DNA from: Paracoccus sp. N5
GTDB lineage: Bacteria; Pseudomonadota; Alphaproteobacteria; Rhodobacterales; Rhodobacteraceae
Direction of reading: 5' to 3'
DNA: 64,000 nucleotides
Assembly: GCF_000371965.1 (NCBI RefSeq)
Contig: NZ_AQUO01000001.1
Coordinates: forward strand, 248,001-312,000
The position numbers were made by a program, and so were the translations under genes. Under the pieces are notes generated by a model that was given only the letters and a program-made list of their open reading frames with translations, was not told the origin of the DNA and did not search any database. Positions 18,099-27,620 of this stretch are shown here, piece after piece; positions within the stretch are counted from its first letter, which is position 1; each line of letters begins with the position of its first letter.

Positions 18099-18120
18099 CC
18101 TTCCGTTTTCCGAATACTCC
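18099..18120 (-). repeat. degenerate copy of the GGGTATTT...CAAAGAAG intergenic repeat
   Basis: On the minus strand this reads GGAGTATTCGGAAAAC then GGAAGG. It is about 75% identical to the better copy at 18148-18171, lies in the same orientation, and sits directly behind the tkt terminator. Confidence 0.45.
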
Positions 18121-18147
18121 AGACCGCCCGCGCCGCCCAGGCTCCGG

Positions 18148-18171
18148 CCTTCTTTGTTTTCCAAATACCCA
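18148..18171 (-). repeat. dispersed intergenic repeat, copy 1
   Basis: On the minus strand this reads TGGGTATTTGGAAAAC followed by AAAGAAGG. The same sequence, with few changes, recurs at 38822-38844 and 49956-49978, each time between genes. Function unknown. Confidence 0.65.
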
Positions 18172-18251
18172 TCGCGACCGCGCCACCCGGCGCGCCCGCC
18201 CCCATGGACCCCGCCCCGCGCCACAGGCATAAGACGCGGACGGAGACCCGC

Positions 18252-19169
18252 ATGACACCGCCCCAGTCCACCCTGCCGCCGATCATCGCCGCCCCGGGCA
18301 ACCCGGGCCGCGCGACGCAATTGCGCGGCATCCTGCTGCTGCTCATGGCGATCTTCACCTTCACGCTGATGGATGCGATCGGCAAATACCTCGCCACGCG
18401 CTATCACCCGGTGCAGGTGGTCTGGGTGCGCTTCGTCGCCAACCTCGCCATCGTGGCGCTGGTGCTGGCGCCGCGGCTGCGCAGCACGCTCGCCACGCGC
18501 CGGCCGGTGGTGCAGCTGTTCCGCGGCGTGACGCAGCTCGGCTCGATCCTCCTGTTCTTCAGTTCGCTGCAATTCATCGGCCTGGCCGAAGCCACGGCGA
18601 TCATGGACATCAACCCGGTGCTGATCACCCTGGGCGCGGCGCTGTTTCTGGGCGAAAGCATCGGCATCCGGCGGGGCTTTGGCATCGCGGCGGCGCTCTG
18701 CGGCGCGCTGATCATCATCCGCCCCGGCGCCGGCGTGTTCCAGCCCGCCGCCCTGCTGCCGCTGATCGGCGCCTTCACCTATGCCGCCGGCGCCATCCTG
18801 ACCCGTATCGCCCGCAGCGATTCCACCGCGACCTCGGTCCTGTGGTCGGCGCTGGTCGGCTCGGTGCTGGCCTCGTTTGCGGTGCCGTTCTTCTGGCAGC
18901 CGATCGCACCCCAGGATCTCTGGGCCTTCGCTCTGCTGGGGCTCTTCGGCACCGTGGCCCAGGCGCTGCTGATCCGCGCCTTCGCGCTCGCCGAGGCCGC
19001 CGCCATCGCCCCCTTCGGCTATACCGGCCTGATCTGGGCGGGCTTGTGGGGCTGGCTCTTCTGGGGCACCCTGCCGGATCTATGGACCGTCGCCGGCGCC
19101 TTGATCATCGTCGGCGCCGGCCTTTATGTCTGGATGCGCGAGGCCCGCGCGATGAACCGGCCCACCTGA
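18252..19169 (+). CDS. EamA/DMT-family transporter
   Basis: 305 residues with ten predicted membrane helices in two EamA repeats (about 25-155 and 165-295). The first repeat contains MDAIGKYLATRYHPVQVVWVR and the second FTYAAGAILTRIA. The family exports small metabolites such as amino acids or nucleosides; the substrate here is unknown. The start at 18252 has GGAG upstream. A 24-base gap to the acyltransferase suggests one transcript. Confidence 0.85.
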   Translation: MTPPQSTLPPIIAAPGNPGRATQLRGILLLLMAIFTFTLMDAIGKYLATRYHPVQVVWVRFVANLAIVALVLAPRLRSTLATRRPVVQLFRGVTQLGSILLFFSSLQFIGLAEATAIMDINPVLITLGAALFLGESIGIRRGFGIAAALCGALIIIRPGAGVFQPAALLPLIGAFTYAAGAILTRIARSDSTATSVLWSALVGSVLASFAVPFFWQPIAPQDLWAFALLGLFGTVAQALLIRAFALAEAAAIAPFGYTGLIWAGLWGWLFWGTLPDLWTVAGALIIVGAGLYVWMREARAMNRPT

Positions 19170-19193
19170 CCGAACTGGCTGAACAGGACCGCG

Positions 19194-20084
19194 ATGAGCG
19201 ACACCGACACACCCGAGCCCGTGCCCCTGCGCGACCGCATCGCCAACGGTGCCTTCCTGGCCATCATGGGGCTGGCGCGCGCCCTGCCCTATGAACGCCG
19301 CATCCCGGCGATGGGCTGGTTCTTCGCCTGGGTGCTCGGCCCGCTTGCCGGCTGGCGCCAGCGCATCCGGACCAACCTCGCCATGGCCCGGCCCGACCTT
19401 TCGCCCGCCGAATTGCGCCACCTGCTGCGCGCCGTGCCGGAAAACGCCGGCCGCTCGCTGGCCGAGATCTATTCCGGCGCCGAATTCGTCGACCGCATCC
19501 ACGCCGCCGACCCGCTGACCGGCCCCGGCCTTGCCGCGCTGGAACAGGCGGCCCAGGCCGGCCGGCCCGTGATCCTGGCGGTGGCCCATTTCGGCAATTA
19601 CGACGCCATGCGCGCGGCCCTGGCCGGGCGCGGCTGGCCGGTCGGCGCGCTTTACCGGCCGATGAACAACGAGGCCTTCAACCGCCACTACATCCCCGCC
19701 ATGCGCGCCATCGCCGAGCCGATGTTTCCGCGCGGCCGCGCCGGCCTGGCCGCCATGCTGCGTTTCCTCAAGGGCGGCGGCTGGATGGCGCTGGGGTTCG
19801 ACCAGTTCGACGACCACGGTGCCGAGCTGCGTTTCTTCGGCCTGCCCACCAGGACCGTGCTGACCCCGGCCGAGCTTGCCATCCGTTACGACGCGCTGGT
19901 CGTGCCGGTCGCCGGCATCCGCCAGCCCGACGGGCTGAGCTTCCGCGTCGAGGTCGGCGCGCCGATCCCGCATGGCGAGCCGGCGGCGATGATGCAGGCG
20001 CTGAACGACGATCTGGAGCGCCTGGTCCGCGCGCATATGGCGCAGTGGTTCTGGGTCCACCGGCGCTGGAAACGCCGGCGCTAG
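19194..20084 (+). CDS. LpxL/HtrB-family lysophospholipid (lipid A) acyltransferase
   Basis: 296 residues. The catalytic HX4D motif is HFGNYD at about 132-137, followed by the second block LYRPMNNEAFNRHY and the third FPRGRAGL. A hydrophobic segment near residue 20-60 should anchor it at the inner membrane. Related proteins add secondary fatty acids to lipid A or act on lyso-lipids such as ornithine lipid precursors. No other lipid A gene is nearby, so the exact acceptor is open. Confidence 0.8.
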   Translation: MSDTDTPEPVPLRDRIANGAFLAIMGLARALPYERRIPAMGWFFAWVLGPLAGWRQRIRTNLAMARPDLSPAELRHLLRAVPENAGRSLAEIYSGAEFVDRIHAADPLTGPGLAALEQAAQAGRPVILAVAHFGNYDAMRAALAGRGWPVGALYRPMNNEAFNRHYIPAMRAIAEPMFPRGRAGLAAMLRFLKGGGWMALGFDQFDDHGAELRFFGLPTRTVLTPAELAIRYDALVVPVAGIRQPDGLSFRVEVGAPIPHGEPAAMMQALNDDLERLVRAHMAQWFWVHRRWKRRR

Positions 20085-20181
20085 GCGGCGAAACCCTTTC
20101 CCTCGGGTTGTAGTCCGGTTTATAAGCCCCGCAGCCGCCGCGCAGAGAACGCGGCCCCATGAACGACATCCAGAGGACGGC

Positions 20182-20697
20182 ATGAGCGACGATTCCAAAG
20201 AAGCTGGTCACGAAAAGCGCCATCACGAAGGCGATGTCGCCTTCATCCAGGCCCTTGCCGAACTGCTCAACCGCAACGAGCTGACCGAACTGACCGTCAA
20301 GCGCGAATATGACGAGAACGACCGCCTGACCGTCAGCCTGTCGAAACAGCAAAAGCAGATCGTCCAGACCGTCGCCGCCGCCCCGGCCGCCCTGCCCGCA
20401 CCCGCCGCCGCGCCCTCGGCCGCCGCTGCCGCCCCGGCCGCGAACGAGGATCCGGCCAGCCTGCCCGGCGTCGTCACCTCGCCCATGGTCGGCACCGCCT
20501 ATCTGTCGCCCGAGCCCGGCGCCAGCGCCTTCGTCAGCATCGGCCAGCAGGTCAAGGAAGGCGAGACGCTGATGATCGTCGAGGCGATGAAGACCATGAA
20601 CCACATCCCCTCGCCGCGCGCGGGCACGGTCAAGCGCATCCTGGTCGACGACGGCAGCCCGGTCGAATACGGCGCCCCTCTGATGGTGGTCGAGTGA
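20182..20697 (+). CDS. accB: biotin carboxyl carrier protein of acetyl-CoA carboxylase
   Basis: 171 residues. The C-terminal biotinyl domain (about 95-171) holds EAMKTMN, with the biotinylated lysine at about 137. A Pro/Ala-rich linker (about 70-95) joins it to an N-terminal part containing FIQALAELLNRNELTEL. It carries CO2 from biotin carboxylase to the carboxyltransferase for malonyl-CoA synthesis. The stop overlaps a possible GTG start of accC (GTGA). Confidence 0.95.
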   Translation: MSDDSKEAGHEKRHHEGDVAFIQALAELLNRNELTELTVKREYDENDRLTVSLSKQQKQIVQTVAAAPAALPAPAAAPSAAAAAPAANEDPASLPGVVTSPMVGTAYLSPEPGASAFVSIGQQVKEGETLMIVEAMKTMNHIPSPRAGTVKRILVDDGSPVEYGAPLMVVE

Positions 20698-20705
20698 GCG
20701 GCCAG

Positions 20706-22055
20706 ATGTTCGACAAGATCCTGATCGCCAACCGCGGCGAGATCGCGCTGCGCGTGATCCGCGCCTGCCGCGAGATGGGCATCGCCACCGTCGCGGTGCA
20801 TTCCACCGCCGATGCCGACGCGATGCATGTGCGCATGGCCGACGAATCCGTCTGCATCGGCCCGCCGCCCTCGCCCGAAAGCTACCTGTCGCAACCGGCG
20901 ATCATCTCGGCCTGCGAGATCACCGGCGCGCAGGCGATCCATCCGGGCTATGGCTTCCTGTCGGAAAACGCCGGCTTCGTGCAGATGGTCGAGGATCACG
21001 GCATCGCCTTCATCGGCCCCTCGGCCGAACATATCCGCATCATGGGCGACAAGATCACCGCCAAGGAGACCGCGAAATCCCTGGGCATCCCGGTGGTTCC
21101 CGGCTCGGACGGCGGCGTGCCGGACGTGGCCTCGGCCAAGGCCGTGGCGGCCAGGATCGGCTATCCGGTCATCATCAAGGCCACCGCCGGCGGCGGCGGC
21201 CGCGGCATGAAGGTGGCGCTGGACGAGGCGAGCCTGGAAAACGCCTTCCGCACCGCCCGCGCCGAGTCGAAAGCCGCCTTCGGCAATGACGAGGTCTATA
21301 TCGAGAAATACCTGCAGCGCCCGCGCCATATCGAGATCCAGGTCTTCGGCGACGGCCGCGGCCGCGCGGTCCACCTGGGCGAGCGCGACTGCTCGCTGCA
21401 GCGCCGCCACCAGAAGGTGCTGGAAGAGGCGCCCGGCCCGGTCATCACCCCCGAACAGCGGGCCGAGATCGGCGGCATCTGCGCCAATGCCATGGCCAGG
21501 CTCGGCTATCGCGGCGCCGGCACCATCGAGTTCCTGTTCGAGGACGGCGAATTCTACTTCATCGAGATGAACACCCGGCTCCAGGTCGAGCATCCGGTGA
21601 CCGAGGCGATCTTCGGCGTCGACCTGGTGCGCCAGCAGATCCTGGTCGCCGCCGGCCAGGACATGGAGTTCCGCCAGGAAGACCTGAAGATCAACGGCCA
21701 CGCCATCGAGGTGCGCATCAACGCCGAGAAGCTGCCAAACTTCACCCCCTCGCCGGGCAAGATCTCGCAATACCATGCCCCCGGCGGCCTGGGCGTGCGG
21801 ATGGACAGCGCGATCTATGACGGCTATCGCATCCCGCCCTATTACGACAGCCTGATCGGCAAGCTGATCGTGCATGGCCGCGACCGGCCCGAGGCGCTGG
21901 CGCGGCTGCACCGGGCGCTGGACGAGCTGATCGTGGACGGCGTCGATACCACCATCCCGCTGTTCCACGCCCTGCTGGAAAACCCCGACATCCAGCGCGG
22001 CGATTACTCGATCCACTGGCTGGAACGCTGGCTGGCCGAGATGGCCAGCACCTGA
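20706..22055 (+). CDS. accC: acetyl-CoA carboxylase, biotin carboxylase subunit
   Basis: 449 residues, the usual length. It has the pre-ATP-grasp domain starting MFDKILIANRGEIALRV, the glycine-rich GGGGRGMK near 160, and the active-site segment EMNTRLQVEHPVTE near 287. It carboxylates biotin on AccB using ATP and bicarbonate. The ATG at 20706 matches the family N-terminus; a GTG at 20694 overlapping the accB stop would add four residues. Co-transcribed with accB. Confidence 0.95.
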   Translation: MFDKILIANRGEIALRVIRACREMGIATVAVHSTADADAMHVRMADESVCIGPPPSPESYLSQPAIISACEITGAQAIHPGYGFLSENAGFVQMVEDHGIAFIGPSAEHIRIMGDKITAKETAKSLGIPVVPGSDGGVPDVASAKAVAARIGYPVIIKATAGGGGRGMKVALDEASLENAFRTARAESKAAFGNDEVYIEKYLQRPRHIEIQVFGDGRGRAVHLGERDCSLQRRHQKVLEEAPGPVITPEQRAEIGGICANAMARLGYRGAGTIEFLFEDGEFYFIEMNTRLQVEHPVTEAIFGVDLVRQQILVAAGQDMEFRQEDLKINGHAIEVRINAEKLPNFTPSPGKISQYHAPGGLGVRMDSAIYDGYRIPPYYDSLIGKLIVHGRDRPEALARLHRALDELIVDGVDTTIPLFHALLENPDIQRGDYSIHWLERWLAEMAST

Positions 22056-22086
22056 CCATGGCGGGACGGCGACCGGCGGCCCCGGC

Positions 22087-22725
22087 ATGAGCGGCGGCCT
22101 GACGGCCGGCACCATGCTGGCCGCCTATGCCCGGGGCGTCTTCCCGATGGCCGGCTCCGCTTCGGACCCCCAGCTCTACTGGTTCGAGCCCAGCCTGCGC
22201 GGCATCCTGCCGGTGGGCGGCGTGCATGTCTCGCGCTCGATGCGGCGCTTCCTGCGGCATTGCGGCTGGCAGGCCGGCATCGACCGCGACTTTGCCGGCG
22301 TGGTGCGCGGCTGCGCCGACCGGCCCGAGACCTGGATCAACCCGCAACTCTTCGCGCTTTACCAAGAGCTCTTCCGCATGGGCCACGCCCATTCGGTCGA
22401 GGTTTACGAAGGCGACAGGCTGGTCGGCGGCATGTTCGGCCTGGTTCTGGGCGGCGCCTTCTTTGCCGAGAGCATGTTCTCGCGCCGGCCTAATGCCTCG
22501 AAGGCGGCGATGATCTGGGTCTCCGGGCACTTGGCGCGCTGCGGCTTCACGCTGTGGGACACGCAATATCCCAATCCGCACCTGGCCTCGATGGGCGGGC
22601 AGACCATTCCGCGCGCCGAATATCGCCGGCGGCTGGCGGTGGCGCTGCGGATCGAGGCGGATTTCCTGGCCGAGCCGCTGCCCACGGCGCTTGACCTGGC
22701 GCAGACTGCCCGCAGCAGGTTCTAG
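22087..22725 (+). CDS. aat: leucyl/phenylalanyl-tRNA-protein transferase
   Basis: 212 residues. Transfers Leu or Phe from tRNA to proteins with N-terminal Arg or Lys, creating N-degrons for ClpS-ClpAP. Family blocks are visible: YARGVFPMA, LYWFEPSLRGILP, HAHSVEVYEGDRLVGGMFG, GAFFAESMFSR, LWDTQYPNPHLASMGG. It lies 32 bases after accC, probably in the same operon. Its downstream side opens into the transposase-fossil gap. clpS and clpXP are also in this window. Confidence 0.94.
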   Translation: MSGGLTAGTMLAAYARGVFPMAGSASDPQLYWFEPSLRGILPVGGVHVSRSMRRFLRHCGWQAGIDRDFAGVVRGCADRPETWINPQLFALYQELFRMGHAHSVEVYEGDRLVGGMFGLVLGGAFFAESMFSRRPNASKAAMIWVSGHLARCGFTLWDTQYPNPHLASMGGQTIPRAEYRRRLAVALRIEADFLAEPLPTALDLAQTARSRF

Positions 22726-22889
22726 CGCGAAACGTCCGAAGCCGGTTAGGGCTTTGTCTCGCGCCCCGAAGCCGCGCAGCGGTGTCACCGGGACCAGCAG
22801 CCCAGGGTCGGGCCCCGATAAATCAACTTGAGTGCGGGCGGGCCTCATGATTCACGCTCCTGACCTTCGGGAGGGATCACGAGCAGGCT

Positions 22890-23460
22890 TTCCCGAGGCG
22901 CAGATGGAGCGGCTGCCGCCGTTCTTTCCCAAGCAGCCACGACAAACCGCGTGTCGATGACCGGCGTGGCTGAGCGGAATAATCTTATTCAATCGCAATG
23001 GGTTGCGCTGGCGAGATGACCCGAAGGAATACGGGCCTGCAAAGACGCTCTAGAATCGCTGGAAGGTGACAGGAGCGTTGTCGCGCGGATGATAAGCCGA
23101 GCAGAAGACAATCATGCTTGATCCAACCTAGCGCAAGACACATCGCACGGCATTTCAGCCGGACGCAGCGCCACCGATGGGCTTGAACGGCCAGCCACCC
23201 CGCCCGCCGTCCGTCCGGACGCGGGCCTCCGAAGTCCGTGAATCACGAGGTCCCGGCGATGCCGTGGCTCTGCCTGTTGCCGCCTTTGCAGGCGAGCACG
23301 CCAATGCGATGGGCTCACCGGAACTGCACCATTACGCTGACCACGGACCGAAAGCATGTGCCCGGGTCGATCCCGGGCGAAAGCCGCCGTGAAGCCAAGC
23401 GGATCAACCGCTTAAAGGACAAAGCCGCCGTTAAGCGGGACATTTGCCATGCGCGTCTCT
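22890..23460 (+). pseudogene. degenerate IS5-family transposase
   Basis: No open frame is left, but translation in shifting frames gives EAQMERLPPFFPK, then HDKPRVDDRR, then LSGIILFNRNGLRWRD and PKEYGPAKTL, the N-terminal half of IS5-group transposases. A TAG stands where the family has the Tyr codon of KTLYNRW, and there are compensating frameshifts near 22932 and 22968. KTIMLDPT near 23105 matches the family KTIMIDAT block with the DDE aspartate. Weaker matches (PGRK, RLKD near 23375-23420) suggest the C-terminal end with internal deletions. No terminal inverted repeats were recognised. Confidence 0.65.
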
Positions 23461-23755
23461 TGACTGGAATAACCCCGTTACCCAAGTCCGGAACCTGAGG
23501 CTTGGCGATCGCGCCTTCTCTGAAACTTTGCGGGCGACAGATCGTCCCGCACGCCAGTCCCCGCAGGATTTGTGCGCAACAACCAAAGGCCGGTGCGGGA
23601 CGCGCTTTTTTCGCGACTCAAGTTGCCGACTTGGCGCATCGGATTAAGACCATCCGGCATTGTCCGTTCCTTGCACCTGATCTGCGCAAGACAAGCCCCC
23701 GTGCTTCATCGGGCAGCGCACCGCACCAGCGGGCGGATCTTGCGGCGCGGCCGGG
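23461..23755. other. non-coding stretch, nothing recognised
   Basis: Between the transposase remains and the DUF2155 stop. No open frame with family resemblance, RNA gene or clear hairpin was found apart from a 6-bp stem CCGGGC/GCCCGG (23751-23765) spanning the DUF2155 stop codon. It is less GC-rich than the flanking genes in places. Confidence 0.4.
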
Positions 23756-24250
23756 CTAGGCCCGGTTGCAGGCCACCACCCAGACGTCATAGCGCGAATC
23801 GTCCAGTGCCGAGAGCGCCGGGGCCGAGGCGATCATCCAGCCGGAAAACACCTGCTTGTTGGCGCGCCGGTCGGTGATGGTCAGTTCGGCATAAGCGTCG
23901 GCGCTGGGATCGGCGGCCGGAAAGCGGCACTCCGCCAGGCTGACCTGCAGGCGGCCGAATTCCACTGACTGGCCGATGGCCAGGTCGAAGTCGCTGGTCT
24001 GGCCGGTGATCTTGTCGAGGCCGCGCAACTGCGCCCCTTGGCCGCGCGCGGTCTCGGGGCCCTTGGCCGCCTCGGCGGCGCGCTGGCGCTCGGCGGCCGA
24101 GGGCTCGGCCGGCACCACCGCCTGCGGATCGTCGCTGAAGGCCGGGTCGACCATCAGCTGCTGGTCCTCGTCCGGCACCTCGTCCTGGGCCAGCGCCGGG
24201 CTTGCCGCCAGCAGCAGGCACAGGCAGGCGCGGGCCAGAAACTCGGTCAT
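23756..24250 (-). CDS. DUF2155-family secreted protein
   Basis: 164 residues. A signal peptide (LCLLLAASPALA) is followed by an acidic linker and a conserved domain from about residue 85: LRGLDKITGQTSDFDL, then VEFGRLQVSLAECRFP, then KQVFSGWMIASAPALSALD. This matches DUF2155, a periplasmic family of alphaproteobacteria without known function. It overlaps the mlaD-like gene by 4 nt and is the last gene of a three-gene operon. Confidence 0.85.
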   Translation of the reverse strand: MTEFLARACLCLLLAASPALAQDEVPDEDQQLMVDPAFSDDPQAVVPAEPSAAERQRAAEAAKGPETARGQGAQLRGLDKITGQTSDFDLAIGQSVEFGRLQVSLAECRFPAADPSADAYAELTITDRRANKQVFSGWMIASAPALSALDDSRYDVWVVACNRA

Positions 24251-24723
24251 TGGGCGCCCTCCCCGTCGGTCGCGCTTTGCGAATCCACGAATTTCATCAT
24301 CAGCGAGAGCAGGCTGACGGCGCCCTGCACGTCCTCGATCTCGTCGCCGGGCCGCAGGTTCTCGGCCGCGCCGCCGGGTTGCAGCTCGATATAGGCGCCG
24401 CCCAGCAACCCGTCCGACTGGATCAGCGCCGCGCTGTCCGTGGGCAGCACGATCCGTTCCGGCAGCCGCAGCCGCGCCTCGGCGAAATAGGTCTGCGGGT
24501 TCAGCTCGACCGCCGCCACCCGGCCGACCTTGACGCCGGCGACGCGCACGTCGGTGCCGACCTCGATCCCGTCCACGTTCGGAAAGGCCGCGCGCAGTTC
24601 ATAGCCGCCACCCAGCTGGCCGCGCAACGCGCTGCCGCCGGCGGACCAGGCCAGAAAGCCGGCGGCGACGGCGAGGACCGCCGCGCCCACCCATAGCTCG
24701 GCCCGTTCGGCGGCGCTGGTCAC
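24247..24723 (-). CDS. MlaD-like lipid-transport (MCE domain) protein
   Basis: 158 residues: one N-terminal membrane helix (about 10-28) and a single MCE domain (about 40-120) with FPNVDGIEVGTDVRVAGVKVG and the later DGLLGGAYIELQPGG. MlaD is the inner-membrane hexameric ring of the Mla phospholipid transport system. Here it stands without mlaE, mlaF or mlaC. Its usual neighbours DUF2155 and NDUFA12 flank it, 4-nt overlap on one side and 4-base gap on the other. Confidence 0.87.
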   Translation of the reverse strand: MTSAAERAELWVGAAVLAVAAGFLAWSAGGSALRGQLGGGYELRAAFPNVDGIEVGTDVRVAGVKVGRVAAVELNPQTYFAEARLRLPERIVLPTDSAALIQSDGLLGGAYIELQPGGAAENLRPGDEIEDVQGAVSLLSLMMKFVDSQSATDGEGAQ

Positions 24724-24727
24724 CGGC

Positions 24728-25102
24728 TTACTCGGGCTGCCAGGCGTCGTAGTCGCGGCGCTGCGCCGGCTCGGCCCGATAGAGCGAGCCCGCCGGATGA
24801 TAGGCCGCCGGCGTGCCGGTCATGTTCGGCTCATGCGGCTTTTCCCAAGACTTGTGGCCCAGCGGCTCCTGCGTCGGCGGCTGCTTGTAGGTGTGATGCA
24901 GCCAGCCATGCCATTCCGGCGAGACGCGGCTCGCCTCGGCTTCGCCATTGTAGATCACCCAGCGACGCTTGCCGCCACCCGACTGGTAATAGACGTTGCC
25001 CTGATCGTCCTGGCCGACCTTCTCGCCGTAGAGCCTGGTCCAGACCTGGGTGTTCAAGGTCTGGCTGTTCCACCAGGTCAGGATGCGAAGCAGAAGCGAC
25101 AT
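24728..25102 (-). CDS. NDUFA12-family accessory subunit of NADH:ubiquinone oxidoreductase
   Basis: 124 residues, related to the mitochondrial B17.2/NDUFA12 accessory subunit of complex I. Visible family features are TWWNSQTLNTQVWTRLYGE near residue 10-28, GNVYYQS, RRWVIYNGEAEASRVSPEWH and WLHHT with KPHEPNMTGT later. Such subunits occur in alphaproteobacterial complex I, including that of Paracoccus denitrificans, and bind the peripheral arm. No nuo operon is in this window. First gene of the NDUFA12-mlaD-DUF2155 operon. Confidence 0.92.
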   Translation of the reverse strand: MSLLLRILTWWNSQTLNTQVWTRLYGEKVGQDDQGNVYYQSGGGKRRWVIYNGEAEASRVSPEWHGWLHHTYKQPPTQEPLGHKSWEKPHEPNMTGTPAAYHPAGSLYRAEPAQRRDYDAWQPE

Positions 25103-25370
25103 GGGTGCGAACCTCTTGAATTTGTCTGGCCGAGATATGGCGCAACTCGCCCGGAAGGTCCAGAGAAGTTGCGCCTGACGGTCCCGCCCCGCCAGCCAGC
25201 CGAGCGGATCGGAGCGGAATCAGACCCGAGAGCCCCGGTCGCCCCGCTGCACCGATCCAGCCGGCCATCCACAGAGGAACAGACGCCCGCCGCATGCAAG
25301 CGTCCATGCCTCGCATTGAGGACTGAATCCAGGCAACGCCGGGTGAAATCACCGGCACCGTCAGACCCTC

Positions 25371-26636
<1,266 letters not shown>

Positions 26637-26732
26637 CGGTTCGATCCTCGTATTGCCTCGGAGGCCCGGCGTGACTGCCGGGCGACCGCCTGTTCGCGGA
26701 CGGGACGAAGCGCGCCCCGCGCATTTCGGCAT

Positions 26733-26761
26733 ATGTTACGGGCGCCACCTGCCCGTCACAA
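26733..26761 (-). promoter_or_regulatory. candidate clpX promoter
   Basis: On the minus strand TTGTGA (26761-26756) and TAACAT (26738-26733) are 17 bases apart. A start near 26725 would give a leader of about 90 nt before clpX. Consensus match is moderate (4 of 6 each). Confidence 0.3.
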
Positions 26762-26769
26762 TCCCAAAC

Positions 26770-26786
26770 CTCGGCGACTTGCCGAG
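26770..26786 (-). terminator. short hairpin after clpP
   Basis: 6-bp stem CTCGGC/GCCGAG with a 5-nt loop, 9 bases beyond the clpP stop. On the minus strand GTTTGGG follows, so termination is probably partial and clpX may be reached by read-through. Confidence 0.4.
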
Positions 26787-26794
26787 ATTTTATC

Positions 26795-27424
26795 CTATTT
26801 CTCGGGCGTGGCCTTGCCGCGCGGCTCCAGGATCTCGTCGATCAGGCCCCATTCCTTGGCCTCTTCGGGCGACATGAAGCGGTCGCGCTCCAGCGCCTCC
26901 TCGACCTCTTCCAGCGTGCGGCCGGTGTGCTGGACATAGATCTCGTTCAGCCGGCGCTTCAGCTTTTCCGTCTCGCGCGCGTGGATCAGGATGTCGGTCG
27001 CCTGGCCCTGGAAGCCGCCCGAGGGCTGGTGGACCATGATGCGCGAATTCGGCAGCGAGAAGCGGTTGCCCGGCTGGCCGGCGCAAAGCAGCAGCGAGCC
27101 CATCGAGGCCGCCTGTCCCACCACCAGCGTCGAGACGCGCGGCTTGATGTATTGCATGGTGTCATAGATCGACAGGCCCGCGGTCACCACGCCGCCGGGG
27201 CTGTTGATATACATGCTGATGTCCTTGGTCGGGTTCTCCGCCTCGAGGAACAGGAGCTGCGCCGAGATCAGCGTCGCCATGCCGTCATGCACCGGGCCGG
27301 ACAGGAAGATGATCCGTTCCTTCAGCAGGCGCGAGAAGATGTCATAGGCGCGTTCGCCCCGGCTGGTCTGTTCGACGACCATGGGGACGAGCGTGTTCAT
27401 GTAGAATTCTGCCGGATCGTGCAT
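26795..27424 (-). CDS. clpP: ATP-dependent Clp protease proteolytic subunit
   Basis: 209 residues. The serine protease ring that works with ClpX or ClpA. The catalytic triad is visible: Ser107 in GQAASMGS, His132 in MVHQPSGG, Asp181 in RDRFMS. The ATG at 27424 gives the family N-terminus; the longer open frame upstream runs through the divergent promoter region. Divergent from pth. Confidence 0.97.
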   Translation of the reverse strand: MHDPAEFYMNTLVPMVVEQTSRGERAYDIFSRLLKERIIFLSGPVHDGMATLISAQLLFLEAENPTKDISMYINSPGGVVTAGLSIYDTMQYIKPRVSTLVVGQAASMGSLLLCAGQPGNRFSLPNSRIMVHQPSGGFQGQATDILIHARETEKLKRRLNEIYVQHTGRTLEEVEEALERDRFMSPEEAKEWGLIDEILEPRGKATPEK

Positions 27425-27620
27425 GTCTTTTCCTGCTTTTGTCCCTGCCTGGCCTGTCCGTTTCGCGATTCGACCCGAAAGCGCGGTGGCGCCTCGTCGT
27501 CTCATAGACGCGAAAGGTTGACAGAGTCTTAGTAACGCCAGCCCGCGAGGACAAGAGAGCGATAAAATTTGCCCCTCGCCGCCCGCCCCGTTACTCTGGC
27601 GCCGAGCGACGGAGAAACGC

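Noticed and set aside
26637..26660. GGTTCGATCC upstream of clpX, resembling a tRNA T-loop
   Set aside because: No acceptor or anticodon stem can be paired around it, and no other tRNA part is present. No tRNA was found anywhere in the window.
27518..27523. A perfect -35 box TTGACA before pth
   Set aside because: No -10 box lies at 16-18 bases; the nearest TAAAAT is 39 bases away. I did not report a promoter.
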